Shown here: positions 10,800 to 17,109 of the stretch, piece by piece | How positions within the stretch are numbered: the stretch's first letter is position 1 | Layout: each line of letters starts with the position of its first letter | Assembly: GCA_000433735.1 (NCBI GenBank) | Contig: HF998267.1 | Span: 10,118-27,226, forward strand | Length of the DNA: 17,109 nucleotides | Source of the DNA: Clostridium sp. CAG:167 | GTDB taxonomy: Bacteria > Bacillota > Clostridia > Lachnospirales > Lachnospiraceae | Direction of reading: 5' to 3' | Program-made: the position numbers and the translations under genes | The notes under the pieces: generated by a model | Told to the model about the DNA's origin: nothing | The model's database searches: none | What the model saw: only the letters and a program-made list of their open reading frames with translations

Positions 10800-10848
10800 A
10801 AGATCTGTGTATTGCAAGCACCTTTTGCACTTGCGCCACACAGATCTT
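10800..10848 (-). terminator. Large hairpin downstream of the GH43 genes, probable terminator
   Basis: AAGATCTGTGT (10800-10810) and ACACAGATCTT (10838-10848) form an 11-bp perfect outer stem. After a 3x3 internal loop, GCAAG (10814-10818) pairs with CTTGC (10830-10834) around an 11-base loop. On the minus strand the stem runs into a short run of four T residues before CG. It lies 38 nt past the stop of the second GH43 gene. The stem is strong but the T-run is short, so another role, such as RNA stabilisation, remains possible. The rest of 10673-10886 shows only the CotH promoter and ribosome binding site. Confidence 0.55.
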
Positions 10849-10886
10849 CGTGTCAGATTATTGATATGTTAATATTATGACTTTTA

Positions 10887-13800
10887 TTACTGTACTTTTA
10901 TGTTGTCGATCTGGGTCACACCGGATCCACGGCCGGACAATACATAAAATCCTTTTGGTGTACCATTTCCGGTAAAGGCTACATTGTCCACTGTACCAAG
11001 TACTGTGTCTCCGTTGGTTGCCACTACTTTCAAAGTCTTGGCTGTCACATTTACCTCAACCTGCAGATGTACCCAGGTTCCGGATGGTATGGTAAGTTTG
11101 TTCTGTGTACCATTGATATACCAGTCTGTCTGTAACTGACCGGTGGTATTCTGCGTGGTATCCAGTTTCAGAATATAAGCATCTGCATCCGCCATTCCAC
11201 CATTGTTATTAGCCTTATCTGTGGTACTGTCGGTAGATGTCAATACCAGCTGTGACTGGGAACGGTTTGCAACGTTTCCGGAAGTCAGCGCCACATCCAT
11301 TTCCACAATATAGGAAGACTGTTCTGCCGTAATACCAAAGTCTGCGGCCTTGCCTCCACGGTTACCGGAACTGGAGTCCTGAGCAAATTTCAGAAAATGA
11401 TTGTCATTTTCTGTTCCCAGGGAAATTCCACCTGCCATATTGGCAGAGGCAAACAAAGTAGTAATATCCGTTACACTTTCATAGTCCTGTGTGTACAGAT
11501 ACTGAATGTCTCCCTTGGTAAGGACTTTTACGGAAAACCCTTTGGTTTCTGTTTCCCCGTTTCCGGTAACGGTAGCTGTCAGGGTAACATCCTTGCTTTC
11601 TGCAGCCGGTCTTGTTACCGCACCGGTAGCCGGGTTGATCACGGATGTATCCGATGATGTCCAGGAAATCGCGTAACCACCATTCAGTGTTTTCGGTAAG
11701 GTTATGCTGTCCGATTTCACCACTGTCTCGATCTGGATATCATTCAAGAGTCCCGGTACAGTCACTTTATATGTCTTTGTAGCAGAAGATGTGCCTTTTG
11801 TGATGGTGGCAGTCAGTGTGGCACTGCCATCTTTTAAGTGTCTCTTTACAACTGCTTTGGATCCCTGAACCGCAACGGCGTTGTCTGCTGCTGTCACCTT
11901 CCAGGAAACCGTGGAACCATAAGCCCCTCCCAGTGGCAGATCAAAATCCGCTGTCGCACTGGATGGAACGGTGATGGCATTGCTGTCTGCTGTCACCGAT
12001 CCGCTTTCTGTCTTTGGATCTTTCAACGTCTTGGATCCCCAGATACATACATTATTAGCACCTACTGCTGTAAATGTCATGACACGGTTTCTGGCTGCTG
12101 ATTCATCGTAACCATAGCTGAATACACCCTGGTATTTTACACCTTTGATGGTGAAGTCTACATATGGCTTGCCACTCTTCATAGACCATGTGCCGCCGGC
12201 ATCCACACCGCCAACTGTACCATTCTCATACAGTGTGATGTAAGTGCTGTTTACTACCGAACCACCTGCTGTAGATGGTTCATGGTAAATGTACTCGTAA
12301 GTACCTGCTACTTCTTTTTTATCATATCCGGATGCGGATATCTTCTCTCCGTTGTAGGTATATGGAGCCACACAAAGCCATCCATCCTCGCTCATAAACA
12401 TCTGATGGGTACGAACCTGATGGGTTTCACCACTGTTTGTGAAACGAGTGTGGTATACCAAAAACATTCTTCCGTCATCATCTACCAGCGCAGAGTTATG
12501 TCCCTGTGCCAGATATCCTTTAGAATTGCAGGACCACTTGTAGCCTGCCATCAGACGGATACCAATATTACCTGTAACAGAAGTAGTATTTTTAGAGGTT
12601 CTCAGTGCATTTCTGCCCTGTTTATCTACATATGGTCCGGTAATGTTCTTAGAACGGAATACTCTCATGTTATAGTTTCCAGTGGCTGTCAATCCGCCAT
12701 AGGACTCGAACATATAGTAGTAACCATCCTTCTGGATGATGTAAGAAGCCTCTCCTGTCGCACGGCTGCCTCCTGCTACACGGATTCCCATGTATGGATC
12801 GGAAGTAGTGCCGTCGGTATCATCCGTATCGTATTTGTAAGTATAACTGTAATCTCTCAGACCTGTTTTGGCATCCAGTTTGATGAAGTAAATACCGCCA
12901 AACCAGGATCCATAAGACATCCAGAGATTTCCTTCTGCGTCATATTTTACACAAGGATCAATGGCGTTGGTCTGATAAGCCGGGTTGTAACTGTTTCCTG
13001 TCAGATATCGGGAGGCCAGTGTACTCTCTCCGGTAGCCTTTTCATAATCTGTGTATTTGAAGTTATGTCCTTCTACACCGTCTTTGGTCGTCAGACCTGA
13101 ATAAATAACCGGTCCCTGCACAGTCCAGTCTCCATCCAGTTTATCGGCAGTCAGAAGCACGATCACAGAGTTCAGATCCGGTCCGTTGACAGACATGTAC
13201 ATACACCATTTCTTCATGGCCTTATTGTAGATTACATCCGGTGCCCACTGGTTATCTTTCAACAGGCAGTCGTTTCCGCTGTTATCTTTGTTGGCCACTC
13301 CATTTTTGTTGTACTTGGCCCAATTTTCCCAATAAGAGGCAAACACACTTCCTGTCTCAGAAGTATCTTTTGTTACATTGTTGGTTACCTGTGTCCATCC
13401 GATCAGGTTGTCTGTTCTTGCAAACGCAAGATGGGAACCAAAGATATAATAATATCCATCATCTCCCTTTACAACCGATGGGTCATGGCTGGAAGTCTGG
13501 TATGGTTCCTGAATATCACAAACAAAGTTCTTTGTCTTGCCATTGGCAATGCTGGCAGTGACAGTTACTTTACCGATACCGTTTGCCTTAAAATTATAAT
13601 TTGAATCAACTGTCGCCAGTTCCGGATTGTCCACGGTAAATTTCACTTTTTCCGTGGCATTTGACGGAGAAACACTTACATTCAAAGGCCATACATTGTC
13701 CCCTGTGATCTCCATCGCTGTCGGATAATCATCTAGTGTAAAGTCTGTAGCCGCTACATATGGTGTTGGAGACGGTGTCGCCTTGACGGTATTTGTGTTA

Positions 13801-14207
13801 TTAGCCGGTGCCTTTGTTACCGTAGGCTTCTTGGTCGTGGTAGTCTTGGTAGTCTTGGTGGTCTTTTTCTTATTCTTTACTGTCACCTTGCAGACATACT
13901 TTTTCTTGCCGACTTTCGCTGTGATACGGGCGGTTCCGGCCTTTTTAGCTTTTACCTTACCTGTCTTTGAAACAGTGGCTACTTTCTTTTTAGAGGAAGA
14001 CCATTTGATCTTCTTCTTGTTGTTTTTCAATTTCAGTTTGTAGGTCTTTCCTACCCGCAAAGTCAATTTCGTCTTATTTAATTTGACCTTTGCCTTCTTT
14101 TTCGATGCTGCTGCCGCCTCCGGAGCGACAAACAGCATACTGCCGGCCAGGGCAAGAGACAGTGTAACTGCCGCTGCCTTTCTGGCCTTCTGTATGCTCT
14201 TTTTCAT
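10887..14207 (-). CDS. Secreted GH43 endo-alpha-1,5-L-arabinanase-like enzyme with Ig-like domains
   Basis: The 1106-residue exoenzyme likely cleaves arabinan, a pectin side chain. A signal peptide (1-34, ending AAAA) leads to a lysine-rich Big_2 domain (about 38-111), a Thr/Lys/Pro linker (112-150) and a second Ig-like domain (152-232). The GH43 five-bladed propeller (about 238-605) has base Asp242 in HDPS, WAPD (321-324), the pKa-modulating Asp417 in AIDP, general acid Glu486 in GEASYI, and His570 in GHNSA, where arabinanases bind calcium. A GH43 C-terminal beta domain (about 625-727), two atypical Ig-like domains (about 740-818 and 820-897) and a jelly-roll-like module (900-1106) follow. 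No LPXTG, SLH or dockerin motif is visible. AGGAGG at 14216-14221 supports the start. It follows the paralogue by 25 nt, so they are probably co-transcribed. Exact specificity within GH43 is inferred. Confidence 0.85.
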   Translation of the reverse strand: MKKSIQKARKAAAVTLSLALAGSMLFVAPEAAAASKKKAKVKLNKTKLTLRVGKTYKLKLKNNKKKIKWSSSKKKVATVSKTGKVKAKKAGTARITAKVGKKKYVCKVTVKNKKKTTKTTKTTTTKKPTVTKAPANNTNTVKATPSPTPYVAATDFTLDDYPTAMEITGDNVWPLNVSVSPSNATEKVKFTVDNPELATVDSNYNFKANGIGKVTVTASIANGKTKNFVCDIQEPYQTSSHDPSVVKGDDGYYYIFGSHLAFARTDNLIGWTQVTNNVTKDTSETGSVFASYWENWAKYNKNGVANKDNSGNDCLLKDNQWAPDVIYNKAMKKWCMYMSVNGPDLNSVIVLLTADKLDGDWTVQGPVIYSGLTTKDGVEGHNFKYTDYEKATGESTLASRYLTGNSYNPAYQTNAIDPCVKYDAEGNLWMSYGSWFGGIYFIKLDAKTGLRDYSYTYKYDTDDTDGTTSDPYMGIRVAGGSRATGEASYIIQKDGYYYMFESYGGLTATGNYNMRVFRSKNITGPYVDKQGRNALRTSKNTTSVTGNIGIRLMAGYKWSCNSKGYLAQGHNSALVDDDGRMFLVYHTRFTNSGETHQVRTHQMFMSEDGWLCVAPYTYNGEKISASGYDKKEVAGTYEYIYHEPSTAGGSVVNSTYITLYENGTVGGVDAGGTWSMKSGKPYVDFTIKGVKYQGVFSYGYDESAARNRVMTFTAVGANNVCIWGSKTLKDPKTESGSVTADSNAITVPSSATADFDLPLGGAYGSTVSWKVTAADNAVAVQGSKAVVKRHLKDGSATLTATITKGTSSATKTYKVTVPGLLNDIQIETVVKSDSITLPKTLNGGYAISWTSSDTSVINPATGAVTRPAAESKDVTLTATVTGNGETETKGFSVKVLTKGDIQYLYTQDYESVTDITTLFASANMAGGISLGTENDNHFLKFAQDSSSGNRGGKAADFGITAEQSSYIVEMDVALTSGNVANRSQSQLVLTSTDSTTDKANNNGGMADADAYILKLDTTQNTTGQLQTDWYINGTQNKLTIPSGTWVHLQVEVNVTAKTLKVVATNGDTVLGTVDNVAFTGNGTPKGFYVLSGRGSGVTQIDNIKVQ
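13795..13850. repeat. 56-bp direct repeat, copy 1 (Thr/Lys linker)
   Basis: These 56 bases are identical to 17054-17109 and encode the Thr/Lys/Pro linker of the arabinanase. Identity may continue past the window edge. Adjoining this copy are three 9-bp units (GGTAGTCTT twice, then GGTGGTCTT, 13839-13865) that could expand or contract by slippage. Confidence 0.95.
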
Positions 14208-14232
14208 AGATTATGCCTCCTGTATATGAATC

Positions 14233-17109
14233 TTAGTATACAGCTATATTGTCTAATAAGAATGTTGACTGGTATCTTCCGGCCAGTACATAAATACCAC
14301 CCAGAGAACCGGCTCCGTTTACAGTGACATTTCCTTGATAATATACTTTATCATCATCTGAAATAATCACGGATGCTGTTTTTGCAGTCGGGTTCACGGA
14401 GATATTAAAGTGTACCCAGGATGCCGGAATCTCTGCTATATCGCCTCCGTTGATGGTCCATGTAGTGCTGTTGGTCGTGTTCAGTTTCAAAATATATCCA
14501 CTGGCTGCACCATAGTTTACATTCTTGCTTGTGTTAGCAAAATCAGATCCGGTTACTACGAACTCAGATCCCTGATTGTTACCGGCTTTGATGAGCGCAT
14601 CAAATTCCATGCTGTAACTGGAGGTAGTCTGATCCGCAACTCCAAAGTTAGCGATCATACCACGGGAGTTTGTCTTTGTATCTCCTGTAAAGTCATAGGA
14701 CATATAGTTTCCGTGAGTTGTATCATTTTTCACTTTTACAAAATCAGCTGCATTGGCAGATACAAACAGTGCACGCATTGCCTTATCATTGGCTATATCT
14801 GTGAAGTCCTGCTTGTAAATGTAAGAGTCGATCACACCACTTGTTACTTTAATGTCAAATGTCTTTGTAACAGAACCATATTTAGCAGTCAAAGTGACTG
14901 TTTCTGATCCGGTGGCCGGTACAGTTACTTTACCATCCTTTGTGATCACATCTGTGTTGGATGAAGTCCATGTAATGGCTGTTCCCTGTGCTGTTGTGGC
15001 TGGCAGAACCAGGTTTGTATTTTTCTTGATCAATACCGGAAGTGATACGGCAAAGGCATCTACCGATACAGTGAAGGTCTTGGTGGTTGTCTCACTGCCT
15101 TTCTTTACAGTCGCTGTCAGGGTAACTTTTGTTTTTGCATCCGGTTTTGTCACCGTCGCTTTTCCGTTTGTTACTTTGACAACTTTATCATTGCTGGATG
15201 TCCATGTCACTTTAGAAGCAAACAATCCTTCTGTTGTCAGATTAAAGTCTTCGTTAGCAGATGTTGGCACCGTAATCTGTGAAGCATCATATTCTACCGC
15301 TTCTTTGTCTGTCTTGTGCATCTTGCTGCCCCAGATCGTACGGTTGTCAGATCCGATGGCTGTAAATACCATGACACGGTCACGGGCGGATGTCTGCTCG
15401 TTCTGCTCCAGAACAACACCTTTGTATGTCTGGTTATTAATCTTGATGGTAATGTAATGTCCATTCAGAGTCCATGTTCCGTTCTGGGCACCTGATACGG
15501 TACCATCCTCATTCAGTTCCAGTCTCTGAGATGCTACATAATCATAATTTGGCTTGTCGGTTCTCATATAACTGGTGCGGTGGTAAATAAATTCATAATC
15601 ACCTACAACCTGTGATTTATCATAACTATTCTTAATGGTTTCACCATTGAACTCAAATGGTGCTGTTACAAGCCAGCCATCTTCATTTTCAAATGTCTGA
15701 TGGGTACGGATCGTAAAGTCCTCTGTGCTGTTTGCATATTTCTGATGGAAGTGGATAAAGGTTCTTCCGCTCTCATCTTCTACTGCTGAATTACCTCCAC
15801 AAGATGTATAAGCATTCTTCATGAAGGAGAATTTGTAGTTGTCCATAACACGCAGACCAAGTTCCGATCTTCCTTTTGTACCGGTAGCTGCGTTACCCTG
15901 TGGGTCAGAGTACGGTCCCTCAATCTTTTCTGCACGAACCATTCTCATGTTATATCCACCATAAGACTGAAGACCTCCTACGGATGTCCACAGATAGTAA
16001 TAATATCCGGTGGATGATTTAGAAGATTTAACTTCCTGGATGTAAGGTCCCTCGCCATTGTTATTGGCAATGCGGAGTCCATAATATGGATCTGCTTCAC
16101 TTAATGTAGTAGCTGTACCTTCACCGCTGTCTGCATAGTTTGCTCCGCGAAGCCCGGTCTTTGGATCCAGTTTCAAAAGGCGGATACCACCAGCTGTTGT
16201 AAAGGAACCATATACCATCCAGAGGTTTCCATCGTGGTCATACAGTACTGTCGGGTCGATACAGTCAGGGCTGTTGGTACCCAGTTTGGCATATTTGCTT
16301 TCTTTTGCCTGTGCATCTGTAATTCCCAGTGCTTTTGCTACATTTGTCTTGCCAATATCTGTGGATGTACCGGTTGTGATACCGGAGCATACGATCATGC
16401 CGGCATATTTATAATCTTTGTCCGGATAATCAGATGTAGCCATGGCGATACAGCATTTTTTACTTCCATCTACGATAGAAATGTACATGCAGTATTTCTT
16501 CATTGCCTTGTTGTAAATAATGTCCGGTGCCCATGCATTTTCTTTTGCTCCGTTTGGCATTGTATAAGCATATGCCTCTGCGAACTCTTCTTTGTAATCC
16601 TTGGAGAACCATGCTTTTCCGTATCCGGTTCCGTCTGCTGTCCATCCTACCAGGTTATTGGACTTTCCTCCTACCAGGTGAGAACCAAAACTATAGTAGT
16701 TGCCGGAAATAGGATCTCTGTAAACAGACGGATCATGGATTCCCAGTTCCGTTGCCTTTGTGATCTTGCACTCAAAAGTCTGTTTCTGTCCATTAGAGAT
16801 AGAAGCTGTTACTTTTACCTTACCAACTCCGGTAGGGATGAAATTGTAGTTAGCATCTACCTTGGCAAGATCATCATCACTAAAAGTGAACTTAACCTTC
16901 TCTGTGGCATTGGATGGAGATACTTTTACATCCAGACCGTAGATTTCATAGTCGTTATCTCCTACCAGCTCAATCTCCGACGGATAGCCGGAAAGAGTAA
17001 AACTCTGCGCTGCTACATATGGTGTTGGAGATGGTGTTGCCTTGGTCGTGGTAGTGTTATTAGCCGGTGCCTTTGTTACCGTAGGCTTCTTGGTCGTGGT
17101 AGTCTTGGT
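14233..17109 (-). CDS. GH43 arabinanase-like enzyme, paralogue, N-terminus beyond window
   Basis: The reading frame is open without a stop from the right edge; 958 residues are visible, numbered here from the edge. A Thr/Lys/Pro linker (1-34) is followed by an Ig-like domain (about 35-115) and the GH43 propeller (about 122-470): base Asp126 in IHDPS, WAPD (193-196), Asp285 in CIDP and acid Glu353 in GEGPYI. A GH43 C-terminal beta domain (about 492-597), two Ig-like domains (about 608-684 and 685-756) and a jelly-roll-like module (757-958) match the downstream gene domain for domain. Signal peptide and first Big_2 domain presumably lie outside. The in-frame ATG at 16558-16560 sits inside the catalytic domain and is not the start. 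Where the paralogue has GHNSA, this protein has CGGNSA, with Gly439 replacing the calcium-site His. Substrate therefore less certain; likely the promoter-proximal partner of the gene below it. Confidence 0.85.
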   Translation of the reverse strand, partial: TKTTTTKKPTVTKAPANNTTTTKATPSPTPYVAAQSFTLSGYPSEIELVGDNDYEIYGLDVKVSPSNATEKVKFTFSDDDLAKVDANYNFIPTGVGKVKVTASISNGQKQTFECKITKATELGIHDPSVYRDPISGNYYSFGSHLVGGKSNNLVGWTADGTGYGKAWFSKDYKEEFAEAYAYTMPNGAKENAWAPDIIYNKAMKKYCMYISIVDGSKKCCIAMATSDYPDKDYKYAGMIVCSGITTGTSTDIGKTNVAKALGITDAQAKESKYAKLGTNSPDCIDPTVLYDHDGNLWMVYGSFTTAGGIRLLKLDPKTGLRGANYADSGEGTATTLSEADPYYGLRIANNNGEGPYIQEVKSSKSSTGYYYYLWTSVGGLQSYGGYNMRMVRAEKIEGPYSDPQGNAATGTKGRSELGLRVMDNYKFSFMKNAYTSCGGNSAVEDESGRTFIHFHQKYANSTEDFTIRTHQTFENEDGWLVTAPFEFNGETIKNSYDKSQVVGDYEFIYHRTSYMRTDKPNYDYVASQRLELNEDGTVSGAQNGTWTLNGHYITIKINNQTYKGVVLEQNEQTSARDRVMVFTAIGSDNRTIWGSKMHKTDKEAVEYDASQITVPTSANEDFNLTTEGLFASKVTWTSSNDKVVKVTNGKATVTKPDAKTKVTLTATVKKGSETTTKTFTVSVDAFAVSLPVLIKKNTNLVLPATTAQGTAITWTSSNTDVITKDGKVTVPATGSETVTLTAKYGSVTKTFDIKVTSGVIDSYIYKQDFTDIANDKAMRALFVSANAADFVKVKNDTTHGNYMSYDFTGDTKTNSRGMIANFGVADQTTSSYSMEFDALIKAGNNQGSEFVVTGSDFANTSKNVNYGAASGYILKLNTTNSTTWTINGGDIAEIPASWVHFNISVNPTAKTASVIISDDDKVYYQGNVTVNGAGSLGGIYVLAGRYQSTFLLDNIAVY
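17054..17109. repeat. 56-bp direct repeat, copy 2, cut by window edge
   Basis: Identical to 13795-13850. The window ends inside this repeat, which may mean that the sequence record itself ends here because the repeat could not be resolved. Just before it, the TPSPTPYVAA-encoding stretch at about 17012-17045 also nearly matches the other gene. Confidence 0.95.

Noticed and set aside
12282..13100. A 272-codon plus-strand open frame opposite the downstream arabinanase
   Set aside because: It is complementary to the GH43 catalytic domain and has no recognisable domain; it is a shadow of the real gene.
13831..13866. Short tandem 9-bp units considered as a CRISPR-like or satellite array
   Set aside because: They are in-frame codons of a Thr/Lys linker with no spacers, explained by low-complexity protein sequence.
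14852..15457. A 201-codon plus-strand open frame opposite the upstream arabinanase
   Set aside because: Its Val/Thr/Ser-rich composition mirrors the Ig-like repeats on the other strand; no ribosome binding site or motif supports it.
14233..16560. A 775-residue GH43 protein starting at the ATG at 16558-16560
   Set aside because: The frame continues upstream without a stop to the window edge, and the missing part contains the catalytic-base HDPS motif and an Ig-like domain, so this ATG is internal.

Overview
The window looks like a chromosomal segment of a low-to-mid-GC Gram-positive anaerobe of the class Clostridia, most probably a gut or rumen member of the Lachnospiraceae. The reasons are the gene order hrcA-grpE-dnaK-dnaJ behind a perfect CIRCE operator, a DnaK lacking the nucleotide-binding-domain insertion seen in Gram-negative DnaK, strong AGGAGG-type ribosome binding sites, and large secreted enzymes with lysine-rich bacterial Ig-like (Big_2) domains and Thr/Lys/Pro linkers. 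The genus cannot be fixed from this sequence.

Positions 1-4032 hold the class I heat-shock operon on the minus strand: a sigma-A promoter and CIRCE operator (3962-4032), then hrcA, grpE, dnaK and the first 110 codons of dnaJ, which runs off the left edge. HrcA is expected to repress its own operon through CIRCE.

Positions 4132-5922 carry one plus-strand gene, divergent from hrcA. It encodes a 596-residue protein resembling flagellar hook-length control proteins (FliK-like C-terminus, Ala/Glu-rich middle). It ends in an intrinsic terminator whose stem contains its stop codon and the stop codon of the converging gene.

Positions 5923-10672 hold two tandem minus-strand paralogues of the CotH kinase family, probably one transcript from a promoter near 10719-10747. 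Both have export signals. The first-transcribed one ends in a lysine-rich leucine-rich-repeat tail; the second ends in a transmembrane anchor. The signal-peptide region of the second contains a striking G6-C-G9-C17-T-C6 palindrome that may be a sequence artefact.

Positions 10887-17109 hold two tandem minus-strand secreted GH43 glycoside hydrolases resembling endo-alpha-1,5-L-arabinanases. Each has an Ig-like domain before the catalytic domain, then a beta-rich GH43 C-terminal domain, two further Ig-like domains and a C-terminal jelly-roll-like domain. The upstream gene runs off the right edge, and that edge falls inside a 56-bp perfect direct repeat shared with the downstream gene. A large hairpin at 10800-10848 separates the arabinanase unit from the CotH unit.

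Taken together, a housekeeping chaperone operon lies next to an accessory cell-surface region: polysaccharide-degrading exoenzymes (likely pectin side-chain arabinan) and a pair of exported protein-kinase-like enzymes. A functional link between kinases and exoenzymes is only an inference from proximity. No tRNA, rRNA, CRISPR array or insertion sequence was seen.
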